Shown one piece after another: positions 1-4,491 of a stretch of 5,396 bases of DNA (the stretch's first letter is position 1; each line of letters begins with the position of its first letter). A program made the translations under genes and the position numbers. The notes below the pieces were generated by a model. It was not told the origin of the DNA. It was given only the letters and a program-made list of their open reading frames with translations, and made no database searches. Source of the stretch: Promethearchaeota archaeon (GTDB lineage: Archaea > Asgardarchaeota > Lokiarchaeia > Sigynarchaeales > SOKP01); assembly GCA_016839905.1 (NCBI GenBank), contig JAEOTJ010000350.1, positions 1 through 5,396 of the forward strand, in the 5' to 3' direction.

Positions 1-470
1 AAGGAATTCCCGTAACTATCAAATTTTGCAATAAATGCATCACCATTTCCCACATCAAAACTAAAGGTTATTCCCGTGATATATATATTTCCCGAACCGT
101 CTAATTCAATACTATATCCATAATCATTACCGCTTCCGCCCCAAATGGTATCCCACAAAAAATCCCCCGAACTATCATATTTTGCTATAAAAGCATCATA
201 ACCTCCAGCACCATAGCTTTCAGTTGCTCCTGCAATGTATATATTTCCCGAACCATCTAAAGCAATATTTTGTGCTCCATCTTCATCACTTCCGCCCCAT
301 GTTTTATAAAAATCTTCTTCATACTTTTCCTTAGCAGCTAATCTTATTTCTAATGGGTGATAAGTATCATTAAAAGTTTTACAAGGTGAACTCCATGTAA
401 TTGAAGCAAAAATACCAGCACAGAGCGCGAGCATTAAGATAAAAATCAATCCTTTTTTATGCCTTTTCAT
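1..470 (-). CDS. Secreted SBBP-repeat beta-propeller protein (N-terminal part, runs off left edge)
   Basis: The frame is open from the ATG at 470 to the window edge (156 complete codons, no stop), so the 3' end is missing. Residues 1-6 are basic (MKRHKK) and residues 7-26 are hydrophobic, giving a signal peptide or N-terminal anchor; export to the cell surface is inferred. After a linker come repeats of exactly 52 residues: the first at 58-109, the second from 110 to the edge. Each starts WGGS and contains DGSGNIYI then DAFIAK(Y/F)DS.G, the hallmark of SBBP (beta-propeller) repeats, which normally occur in tandem to form a propeller, so several more copies probably lie to the left. Such proteins are usually extracellular or cell-surface; the ligand is unknown. 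AAAGGG lies 7 bases before the ATG as a weak ribosome binding site, and a TATA box lies at 513-523. The family call is firm, the function open. Confidence 0.85.
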   Translation of the reverse strand, partial: MKRHKKGLIFILMLALCAGIFASITWSSPCKTFNDTYHPLEIRLAAKEKYEEDFYKTWGGSDEDGAQNIALDGSGNIYIAGATESYGAGGYDAFIAKYDSSGDFLWDTIWGGSGNDYGYSIELDGSGNIYITGITFSFDVGNGDAFIAKFDSYGNS

Positions 471-512
471 TTTTTTTCCCTTTTTGGTCTATATTTTACT
501 AGTAAGACATGT

Positions 513-523
513 ATATATTTAAA
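513..523 (-). promoter_or_regulatory. Candidate TATA box of the SBBP-repeat gene
   Basis: Read on the minus strand this is TTTAAATATAT, centred about 48 bases before the ATG at 470. With the usual archaeal spacing of about 25 bases, transcription would start near 493 and give a leader of roughly 22 bases containing the AAAGGG site. The box indicates that the gene is transcribed separately from the GTPase gene upstream of it. Confidence 0.45.
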
Positions 524-592
524 GGTTTTTTGTGGGACAAGTACAAAATACAGTTGAATGAATAATTTTTAGAATAATGACTCCTGCCATAC

Positions 593-609
593 GACCTCAA
601 TATAAGGTC
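593..609. repeat. Inverted repeat GACCT-N7-AGGTC between the GTPase and SBBP genes
   Basis: GACCT at 593-597 pairs with AGGTC at 605-609 around a 7-base loop. Its GC content stands out in an otherwise AT-rich spacer. It lies about 70 bases upstream of the SBBP TATA box and downstream of the GTPase stop, so it could be a protein-binding site or a hairpin in the GTPase 3' trailer. The sequence does not decide which. Confidence 0.3.
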
Positions 610-625
610 TAAAAATAACTCACGA

Positions 626-645
626 TTAAAAAAATTATTTTTTAA
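626..645 (-). terminator. Candidate terminator after the GTPase gene
   Basis: TTAAAAAA (626-633) and TTTTTTAA (638-645) form a perfect 8-base inverted repeat with a 4-base loop. On the minus strand it ends in a T7 tract, the type of oligo-T signal that stops archaeal RNA polymerase. It lies about 70 bases past the GTPase stop; a second T6 tract (703-708) immediately follows that stop. Such A/T palindromes are common by chance here. Confidence 0.3.
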
Positions 646-716
646 TTAATTTTTTAACACGAAAAGGGGTATAAATTAATAAGATAAATTAAAATTGAGA
701 TAAAAAAGAGTTTTTT

Positions 717-1250
717 TTAACCTTGAGTTCTCGAATCAATGATTCGACGTGTGAGCTCTGTAAAAGCCTCATCTACAGCTAATCCGGTCTTTGCAGAGGT
801 CTCAATATAAATACTGCCTTCAGATTCGGCAAATTCTCGCGCCGCAGCTCTATCAATGACCTCTCCAACATCTTCAATTAAATCCGCTTTATTGCCGATC
901 AATACAAATGGCAATTTCTCCCCAGCAAACTGTCGAATTTCGGTTAACCACTTCCTGATTTCAGTATAGGTTTGGGCTCTTGAAAGGTCAAATACTAAAA
1001 GTGCCCCTGCCGCTCCTTTATAAAACGTTGATCGAATAAACTCAAATCTCTGTTGTCCACCAATGTCCCAAATTGAAAGTGTAGCGATTTCACCCGGGCG
1101 AAATTCCACGTCCTTCGTAAGAATATCTACCCCTACAGTCAGCTTGTAGTTAGCAGCGAATCGGTGTTTAATAAAGCGCTGGACGAGTGAAGTTTTTCCA
1201 ACCGCGGCAGCACCGGTCAATAATACTTTAAGCTTGAAACTTGACATCAT
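717..1250 (-). CDS. Ras/Rab-like small GTPase
   Basis: Regulatory GTP-binding protein of 177 residues, close to one Ras-superfamily domain. All G motifs are present: P-loop GAAAVGKT (13-20), switch I Thr38 in TVGVD, G3 WDIGGQQ (61-67) with Asp62, Gly65 and catalytic-type Gln66, G4 NKAD (120-123), and G5 ETSAK (150-154). Overall spacing is Rab/Ras-like, but WDIGGQ resembles Arf proteins, where Rabs have WDTAGQE. The positions equivalent to Ras Gly12 and Gly13 are Ala15 and Ala16. There is no C-terminal cysteine, so no prenylation; the protein is presumably cytosolic or held by a partner. Large families of such GTPases are known from Asgard archaea; the partner and process cannot be named here. 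The start is at 1250 (ATG ATG): GTGAT at 1253-1257 lies 2 bases upstream. The gene is a single-gene unit, GC-richer than its neighbours. Confidence 0.95.
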   Translation of the reverse strand: MMSSFKLKVLLTGAAAVGKTSLVQRFIKHRFAANYKLTVGVDILTKDVEFRPGEIATLSIWDIGGQQRFEFIRSTFYKGAAGALLVFDLSRAQTYTEIRKWLTEIRQFAGEKLPFVLIGNKADLIEDVGEVIDRAAAREFAESEGSIYIETSAKTGLAVDEAFTELTRRIIDSRTQG

Positions 1251-1282
1251 AAATCACGATTTTTTTTTTTCATAATTACTAG

Positions 1283-1291
1283 TATATTAAA
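1283..1291 (-). promoter_or_regulatory. Candidate TATA box of the small GTPase gene
   Basis: The minus strand reads TTTAATATA, centred 37 bases before the ATG at 1250. Expected initiation near 1262 gives a leader of about 12 bases that just includes the GTGAT ribosome binding site. The box overlaps the first of three tandem repeats (1287-1366). Confidence 0.4.
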
Positions 1292-1366
1292 TATTATTTG
1301 TTAATCGTATTTAAATTATTATCTGTTCTTGCGTTTATTTAAATTATAATTTGTTAATGTATCTTT
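1287..1366. repeat. Three tandem imperfect repeats at the GTPase promoter
   Basis: Copies at 1287-1310, 1311-1338 and 1339-1366 (24, 28 and 28 bases) each begin TTAAAT(T)AT and continue (T/A)AT(T/C)TGTT. Copies 1 and 3 also share TTGTTAAT. They abut one another, and copy 1 overlaps the GTPase TATA box. The layout fits repeated binding sites for a regulator upstream of a minus-strand promoter, but low sequence complexity could also produce such similarity. Confidence 0.4.
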
Positions 1367-1445
1367 TAATTAAAAATTTAATAAATTTATATTTTAAATA
1401 CTTTCACAATACTTAAAATGGATTTTCAAATTTTTTTCATTAGTT

Positions 1446-1634
1446 TTAGGATTGAATTGACCTTTCTTTAAGAGAATTTTTTTTTATAAGATTTATTTTT
1501 ATAAGAGAGGTGAATTTTAATAAATATCGAACACTAAGAACCTTTTTTTCTACATATTTATTTATATTTTCGATTAATTTCTTTAAATTCCTAATTAATT
1601 TTTCTGAATATTTGTTATTAATGATCTTTTGCAT
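1446..1634 (-). CDS. Doubtful 62-codon frame in an AT-rich gap
   Basis: This open frame lies in the roughly 490-base gap between the GTPase and the DUF2061-like gene. The product would be dominated by Lys, Ile, Asn and Leu (for example EKLIRNLKKLIENINKY at residues 11-27, which could form an amphipathic helix). That is also what random AT-rich DNA encodes. No ribosome binding site precedes the ATG; only a weak AT-rich TATA-like stretch lies near 1655-1665. No family is recognised. It is listed because nothing else occupies the gap and a frame this long is not frequent by chance at this base composition. The rest of 1251-1741 shows only the promoter repeats and AT-rich sequence. Confidence 0.2.
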   Translation of the reverse strand: MQKIINNKYSEKLIRNLKKLIENINKYVEKKVLSVRYLLKFTSLIKINLIKKNSLKERSIQS

Positions 1635-1741
1635 TCTAAATTAGATTTGATTAAAATTTAAAAAAATTGATAACTAAATAACTCAAGAAATTAATAATCT
1701 TCTTTATAAATTTTGATGTGTATTATTTTTAATAATTATTA

Positions 1742-2218
1742 TTAATTAAAATCCCGATGTATATGGGATTGTTTAAAATGTTCATAATATTTAGAAATAG
1801 GTTCATGTAGGTCATTTAATTGTTTATTCTCAAGTATGCTAGTGAAAAAATTTGTTGTAGAATCATATATTTCTTTAACAAATGTACTTATACGACTCAT
1901 TTCATAGGCCAATTCGAGAATGGAATCATAATTTATTTTCAGATCAATGATTTTTTTTCTTAATTGTTTCTCTAAACGTTTTTTTGTTCTTAAATTGGTC
2001 CATGCTATTTCAAAAATGAAGTAATTAATGAATTGCACGAATTCCGTTATTGCTGCTACGCCAATAGCAATCATAAGATTTCCAGTTACCATTAAAGCTA
2101 TGGAAAAACCAAGAATTAAAGTAATAATTCGATATACAATGCTCTTAAAAAGACTTTCTTTCCAATCTAAATCCTTTATATTTTTTATGCGTTCCTTTAA
2201 TTTCTTAAAAGTTTTCAT
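1742..2218 (-). CDS. DUF2061-like two-helix membrane protein with long C-terminal tail
   Basis: The product is a 158-residue protein of unknown function. Residues 19-77 match the DUF2061 pattern as I know it: Glu21, Lys25, Tyr29-Arg30, Thr45-Gly46, Glu59, Asn65-Tyr66, Glu70 and Trp73. Two hydrophobic helices (about 27-46 and 48-69) form a membrane hairpin, with basic flanks (Lys/Arg at 5-15 and 77-89) suggesting cytoplasmic ends. DUF2061 proteins are usually little more than this hairpin. Here a charged helical tail of about 80 residues (78-158) follows, possibly coiled coil near 79-120. The start is the ATG at 2218: GTGAT at 2224-2228 lies 5 bases upstream, and a TTG codon at 2221 is a weaker alternative. 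A TATA box at 2249-2258 gives it its own promoter. G+C is very low (13 of 60 bases in 1921-1980). Family fairly sure; role unknown. Confidence 0.75.
   Translation of the reverse strand: MKTFKKLKERIKNIKDLDWKESLFKSIVYRIITLILGFSIALMVTGNLMIAIGVAAITEFVQFINYFIFEIAWTNLRTKKRLEKQLRKKIIDLKINYDSILELAYEMSRISTFVKEIYDSTTNFFTSILENKQLNDLHEPISKYYEHFKQSHIHRDFN
1745..1770 (-). terminator. Hairpin over the stop of the DUF2061-like gene
   Basis: On the minus strand AATCCC (1770-1765) pairs with GGGATT (1755-1750) around 9 bases and runs straight into TTTAA, which includes the stop codon region. A six-base stem with three G-C pairs is unusual in this AT-rich DNA, and its place at the gene end suggests a terminator or 3'-end stabiliser. 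The following T tract is short, so the terminator reading is tentative. Confidence 0.35.
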
Positions 2219-2248
2219 CAAAAATCACATTATCTTTAAATGAGTTAA

Positions 2249-2258
2249 GTATAAAAAA
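2249..2258 (-). promoter_or_regulatory. Candidate TATA box of the DUF2061-like gene
   Basis: The minus strand reads TTTTTATACT, centred 36 bases before the ATG at 2218, almost the same spacing as at the GTPase gene. Predicted initiation near 2229 gives an 11-base leader holding the GTGAT site. Confidence 0.45.
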
Positions 2259-2334
2259 GTTATGTTCATTTAAATAGTATTTAACAAATATGGAAGTATA
2301 TATTTAATTAAATAAATATTTTATCAATTCTCAC

Positions 2335-2577
2335 TTATCTTAGGATAAATGATATTTTATGAAAGTGTCTTAAAAATTTTTTTTTTTCGATGGTCCATAT
2401 TAAGATATTAGTTCCTTTAATAGACAATTCAATTAGATCCCTCTCAAGTAAAAAATATGGATTTAAAACAATTTTTTGAAGAATAACTTAATTTAGTACC
2501 ACCCAAAATTTCCGTCTATTGAAGTTCATATCATTTTCTTCAGGTATACTTTCATCAATTCCCGTTCTAATTTGCAT
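2335..2577 (-). pseudogene. Possible remainder of the small gene above, in a shifted frame with one stop
   Basis: An ATG at 2577 shares one base with the stop of the 66-codon gene (TAATG). Its frame runs 29 codons to a TAA at 2488-2490, then continues for 50 more codons to a TAA at 2335-2337. One stop in 80 codons is rare in DNA this AT-rich, where I estimate a stop about every 11 codons. The residues read like protein (for example NRRKFWVVLN, then LLERDLIEL and TNILIWTIEKKKF). The best reading is a gene of about 147 codons split by a one-base change in the A7 run at 2582-2588 and by one nonsense codon, through decay or sequencing error. An alternative is a real 29-residue protein coupled by TAATG to the first, with the rest chance. 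A further A11 run at 2377-2387 (minus strand) is another error-prone spot. Confidence 0.35.
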
Positions 2578-2777
2578 TATCTTTTTTTCTCATCTGAACT
2601 TAGGGACGGATTATTCATCAAAATGGCGTGGATGAGGGAAATCGTGGTAAAATCTTTATTTTTTGCTTCTTTAAGCTTTTCAAATTGAAGCTCCTCTTCA
2701 AGGGAGCTAGAAAATAAATCGATGTGAATACTTTGGTTTAATAAATGATTCTTTCTCGTCGAGGGCTTAATGCTCAT
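2577..2777 (-). CDS. Small protein of unknown function, 66 codons, possibly 5' part of a broken gene
   Basis: No family is recognised. The signals at its start are good: GGTGAT (2781-2786) lies 3 bases before the ATG at 2777, and a TATA box lies at 2821-2831, giving a leader of about 24 bases. The product is soluble and charged, with a polar N-terminus (1-20), an acidic helical stretch around 25-40 (SSSLEEELQFEKLKEAKNK), a more hydrophobic segment 44-54, and a lysine-rich end. No membrane segment or cysteine is seen. It ends abruptly at DEKKR just after an A7 run at 2582-2588. Adding one A there would extend it in frame through KKKIMQIRTGIDESIPEEN, so the present end may not be the true one. 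Either it is a complete small protein, or it is the front part of a disrupted gene reaching 2335. Confidence 0.55.
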   Translation of the reverse strand: MSIKPSTRKNHLLNQSIHIDLFSSSLEEELQFEKLKEAKNKDFTTISLIHAILMNNPSLSSDEKKR

Positions 2778-2820
2778 TATATCACCGTTTTAATATTGAG
2801 TTGAAGAGGATTAGATATGG

Positions 2821-2831
2821 ATTTATATAAA
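2821..2831 (-). promoter_or_regulatory. TATA box of the small unknown gene
   Basis: The minus strand reads TTTATATAAAT, one of the best archaeal TATA matches in the window, centred about 51 bases before the ATG at 2777. Expected initiation near 2801 leaves a leader of about 24 bases that includes the GGTGAT site. It lies between the T9 tract of the upstream gene and this gene, so the two are separate transcription units. Confidence 0.5.
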
Positions 2832-2869
2832 TAAAAAATTGTTTATTATGTATCAAATTCAGTGGTGAG

Positions 2870-2878
2870 AAAAAAAAA
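2870..2878 (-). terminator. Oligo-T terminator candidate after the VOC gene
   Basis: A run of nine T on the minus strand lies about 45 bases past the VOC stop codon and has no clear hairpin. Oligo-T tracts alone terminate archaeal transcription, and this one lies before the TATA box of the next gene. Confidence 0.4.
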
Positions 2879-2923
2879 GTTAATACTTTTAAATGATTAA
2901 GAGGGCTCTAAGAATCTTTGAGT

Positions 2924-3502
2924 TTAATCTTCAATTAAAGTTTTAAGTTCATTTACTAAATTAATAATTTCTTTTTTATCCATTTTAAATAATACTTTTC
3001 CTCCTCCCGGATGCTTAAAGGCGAGTTCGTATTCATTATTCTTCTTTGATATCATCCACTTTCTATCTTTAACCATCTTACTTGACGGGGCAAGCCAATC
3101 ATCTGGTCTGAATTCTGCTATCTGAATTAATACCCCAAAACCATGTTTAGGGTGAATAAACAGTTCCTTCCAAGCATCACCATAAGCAGCATATCCAAAA
3201 TATGGAATTTTCTGATCATCAAGCATTTTTTTCGTTCTTTCAATATCGGGTGTTTCCAAATTTAGATGATGTATCCCACCTTCTCTTTTCGACAAAAAAC
3301 TGCTTAAAAAACTGTCATCACCAAGAGATTTTAGCAGTTCCACCCTCGAAAGATCTCCTAAAGTAAAAATCTCCCAGTAATATTTCAATCGTTTATCTCT
3401 ACCGTGTGTTTGTGGAATTGCACCAAGAACCTTTGTAAAAAAATCAGATGCCTTTTCAAAATCTCTTACTGCTAAAGATATGTGATCAATTCGCGAAATC
3501 AT
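2924..3502 (-). CDS. VOC-fold (glyoxalase / methylmalonyl-CoA epimerase-like) protein
   Basis: A vicinal-oxygen-chelate protein of 192 residues. The first paired beta-alpha-beta unit starts at RIDHISLAV (4-12) and the second at GIHHLNLETPDI (76-87). HPKHGFGVLIQI (117-128) closely resembles HPKSGKGVLIEL of bacterial methylmalonyl-CoA epimerase. By that alignment the metal site would be His7, Glu55, His79 and Gln127. The last is normally Glu, so the metal chemistry may differ or be lost. Residues 133-192 form an additional basic region (LAFKHPGGGKVLFKMDKKE, then a helix) beyond the roughly 130-140 residues of the epimerase. The substrate is not deducible; the neighbours give no propionate, methylglyoxal or resistance context. 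The start is the ATG at 3502: there is no ribosome binding site, but a TATA box 24 bases upstream implies a leaderless mRNA. Fold sure, reaction unsure. Confidence 0.85.
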   Translation of the reverse strand: MISRIDHISLAVRDFEKASDFFTKVLGAIPQTHGRDKRLKYYWEIFTLGDLSRVELLKSLGDDSFLSSFLSKREGGIHHLNLETPDIERTKKMLDDQKIPYFGYAAYGDAWKELFIHPKHGFGVLIQIAEFRPDDWLAPSSKMVKDRKWMISKKNNEYELAFKHPGGGKVLFKMDKKEIINLVNELKTLIED

Positions 3503-3520
3503 ATATGAGAGTTTTCTTCA

Positions 3521-3530
3521 AAATATATAA
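3521..3530 (-). promoter_or_regulatory. TATA box of the VOC gene (leaderless transcript)
   Basis: The minus strand reads TTATATATTT, centred 24 bases before the A of the start codon at 3502. That is the normal distance from TATA box to transcription start, so the mRNA probably begins at or next to the ATG. The lack of any ribosome binding site agrees. Confidence 0.5.
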
Positions 3531-3547
3531 TGTTTTTTAATTGCTTC

Positions 3548-3562
3548 TTAAGAGGATCTTAA
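3548..3562. repeat. Inverted repeat TTAAGA-GGA-TCTTAA upstream of the VOC promoter
   Basis: A perfect 6-base inverted repeat with a 3-base centre lies about 18 bases upstream of the VOC TATA box. It could be a regulator site for the VOC gene. Six-base palindromes are not rare in such AT-rich DNA, so this is only a candidate. Confidence 0.25.
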
Positions 3563-3640
3563 ATACAACAGAAAAAGGATCAAAAAATTATTACCAAATT
3601 TAAGAATTAAAACTCATATCTTTTAAAATAATTTTTTCAT

Positions 3641-3681
3641 TCTTGATTCTTCAAGATTCTATGATATTTATTTAATATCAT
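3641..3681. promoter_or_regulatory. Two adjacent inverted repeats upstream of the toxin-antitoxin promoter
   Basis: TCTTGA-TTCT-TCAAGA (3641-3656) is followed five bases later by ATGATATT-TATTT-AATATCAT (3661-3681), both perfect. They end 30 bases before the operon's TATA box. Ribbon-helix-helix antitoxins usually bind palindromes near their own promoter, so these are the natural candidates for an autoregulatory operator. Classic repression would place the operator over the TATA box or the start, which these are not. Confidence 0.35.
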
Positions 3682-3710
3682 TTTGATGTTACTTTTTTTC
3701 TAACATTAAA

Positions 3711-3717
3711 TTTATAT
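3711..3717 (+). promoter_or_regulatory. TATA box of the toxin-antitoxin operon
   Basis: TTTATAT, within AAATTTATATC, is centred 30 bases before the ATG at 3744. Initiation is expected 0-5 bases before the start codon, so the operon is probably leaderless. No ribosome binding site is present before 3744. Confidence 0.5.
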
Positions 3718-3743
3718 CTTATTTTTCCTATTATTTCTATAGA

Positions 3744-3980
3744 ATGACAACTATTTCAATATCGTTAGATGAAGAATTAGTAGAATGGTTAGATCAACTT
3801 GTAAAAAATGGAATCATTAAGAGCCGAAGCGAAGCAGTTAGAGGAGGGATCTTTTCATATGTCCGAGAGAAACTCGGTATCCATTCTAGAGAAGAATTAT
3901 GGGAATTTCTTGAACATGTACAAAAGAAGCCGCTTCAGAATGGAGTCGAAGCAATTCGAGCAGTACGAGAGGAAGAATAA
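3744..3980 (+). CDS. Ribbon-helix-helix (CopG/Arc-type) antitoxin and repressor
   Basis: This 78-residue protein is the antitoxin half of a VapBC-type pair. TTISISLDEELVEWLDQLV (2-20) gives the beta strand and first helix of a ribbon-helix-helix DNA-binding domain. KSRSEAVRGGIFSYVREKLG (26-45) gives the turn and second helix, with the typical SRSEAVR signature. The strand residues Thr3, Ser5 and Ser7 would face the DNA in the dimer. The C-terminal part (46-78), charged and probably helical, is expected to wrap round and block the PIN toxin, as in other VapB-type antitoxins. Its stop shares one base with the toxin start (TAATG), so the two are co-transcribed and probably translationally coupled. 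Autoregulation is expected from the family; candidate operators lie at 3641-3681. The start is set by the TATA spacing and by the domain beginning at residue 2. Confidence 0.88.
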   Translation: MTTISISLDEELVEWLDQLVKNGIIKSRSEAVRGGIFSYVREKLGIHSREELWEFLEHVQKKPLQNGVEAIRAVREEE

Positions 3981-4459
3981 TGCCAATATATCTTGATACA
4001 AATGTCTTTTATAATGCATATTGTTCGATTGAAGATAGAATACTAGCAGATTGGCTTTTAAATCAGATCTCCTCCGAGTTTCCAGGTATTACATCAGAAT
4101 GGACAATTGCAGAGATGTTTCAGGCCTTTAAAAAACAAGTTAATCTAAAAAGAATTGAAAATCATGATGCACAAATAGCTCTTAACCTATTTTTAAGCGA
4201 AATAGGAGAATATTCTCAGAAAAAGAAATTGCTTTTAATTCCTGTTAAAATGTCATATATCGTGGCTGCCCGACCCTTGATTTTCAATCAAAATCTCTAT
4301 GCTGCAGATGCAATTCACGCGGTTACAGCAATACAAATGAATGCGGATGCCTTTATAACATTTGATAGTGATTTTAAAAAGCTTAAGAAAATTCCCGTTT
4401 TAAATCCAAGTCAAGCTGATTTTCAGAAGATTATTAATAAATTTATGGAAAAACCTTAA
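3980..4459 (+). CDS. PIN-domain ribonuclease toxin (VapC-like)
   Basis: A predicted Mg/Mn-dependent endoribonuclease of 159 residues. PIN motifs are in order: YLDTNVF (4-10) with Asp6; a helix with Glu45 in TIAEMF; AADAIHA (108-114) with Asp110; and TFDSDF (127-132) with Asp129 and Asp131. The acidic cluster that binds the metal ions therefore appears intact, and the toxin looks active. Free toxin would cleave RNA and slow growth until bound by the ribbon-helix-helix partner encoded just upstream; the RNA target cannot be predicted. The length is somewhat above the roughly 130-140 residues usual for VapC, the excess lying in a helical middle section (55-90) and a C-terminal tail. The ATG overlaps the antitoxin stop by one base and lacks its own strong ribosome binding site. 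It ends 32 bases from the convergent methyltransferase gene. Confidence 0.88.
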   Translation: MPIYLDTNVFYNAYCSIEDRILADWLLNQISSEFPGITSEWTIAEMFQAFKKQVNLKRIENHDAQIALNLFLSEIGEYSQKKKLLLIPVKMSYIVAARPLIFNQNLYAADAIHAVTAIQMNADAFITFDSDFKKLKKIPVLNPSQADFQKIINKFMEKP

Positions 4460-4468
4460 ATATTGAAT

Positions 4469-4484
4469 ATCTTAATAATAAGAT
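4469..4484. terminator. Palindrome between convergent genes, possible bidirectional terminator
   Basis: ATCTTA-ATAA-TAAGAT is a perfect 6-base inverted repeat in the 32-base gap between the stop of the PIN gene (4459) and that of the methyltransferase gene (4492). Its position suits a shared terminator. The stem is weak and lacks a strong T tract on either strand, so the two transcripts may overlap instead. Confidence 0.25.
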
Positions 4485-4491
4485 TGGTATA

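Noticed and set aside
1727..1751. AT-only palindromes such as AATAATTATT as an attachment site or origin
   Set aside because: They are simple A/T sequence of a kind found throughout the gaps, with no integrase gene, iterons or duplicated flank.
2028..2243. 71-codon plus-strand frame
   Set aside because: It lies wholly opposite the DUF2061-like gene, which has conserved residues, a ribosome binding site and a TATA box. The plus frame has no start signals and is a shadow.
2390..2479. 29-codon plus-strand frame starting just after the T11 run
   Set aside because: Its length is expected by chance, it has no ribosome binding site, and it is antisense to the possible gene remainder.
3808..3996. 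62-codon plus-strand frame overlapping the antitoxin
   Set aside because: It is in another frame of the ribbon-helix-helix gene, which fully explains the coding signal; no ribosome binding site precedes it.
3744..4459. Toxin-antitoxin operon as part of a larger defence island
   Set aside because: No nuclease, helicase, CRISPR, restriction or phage-related gene is adjacent. The methyltransferase has no DNA methyltransferase signature such as DPPY or PCQ.
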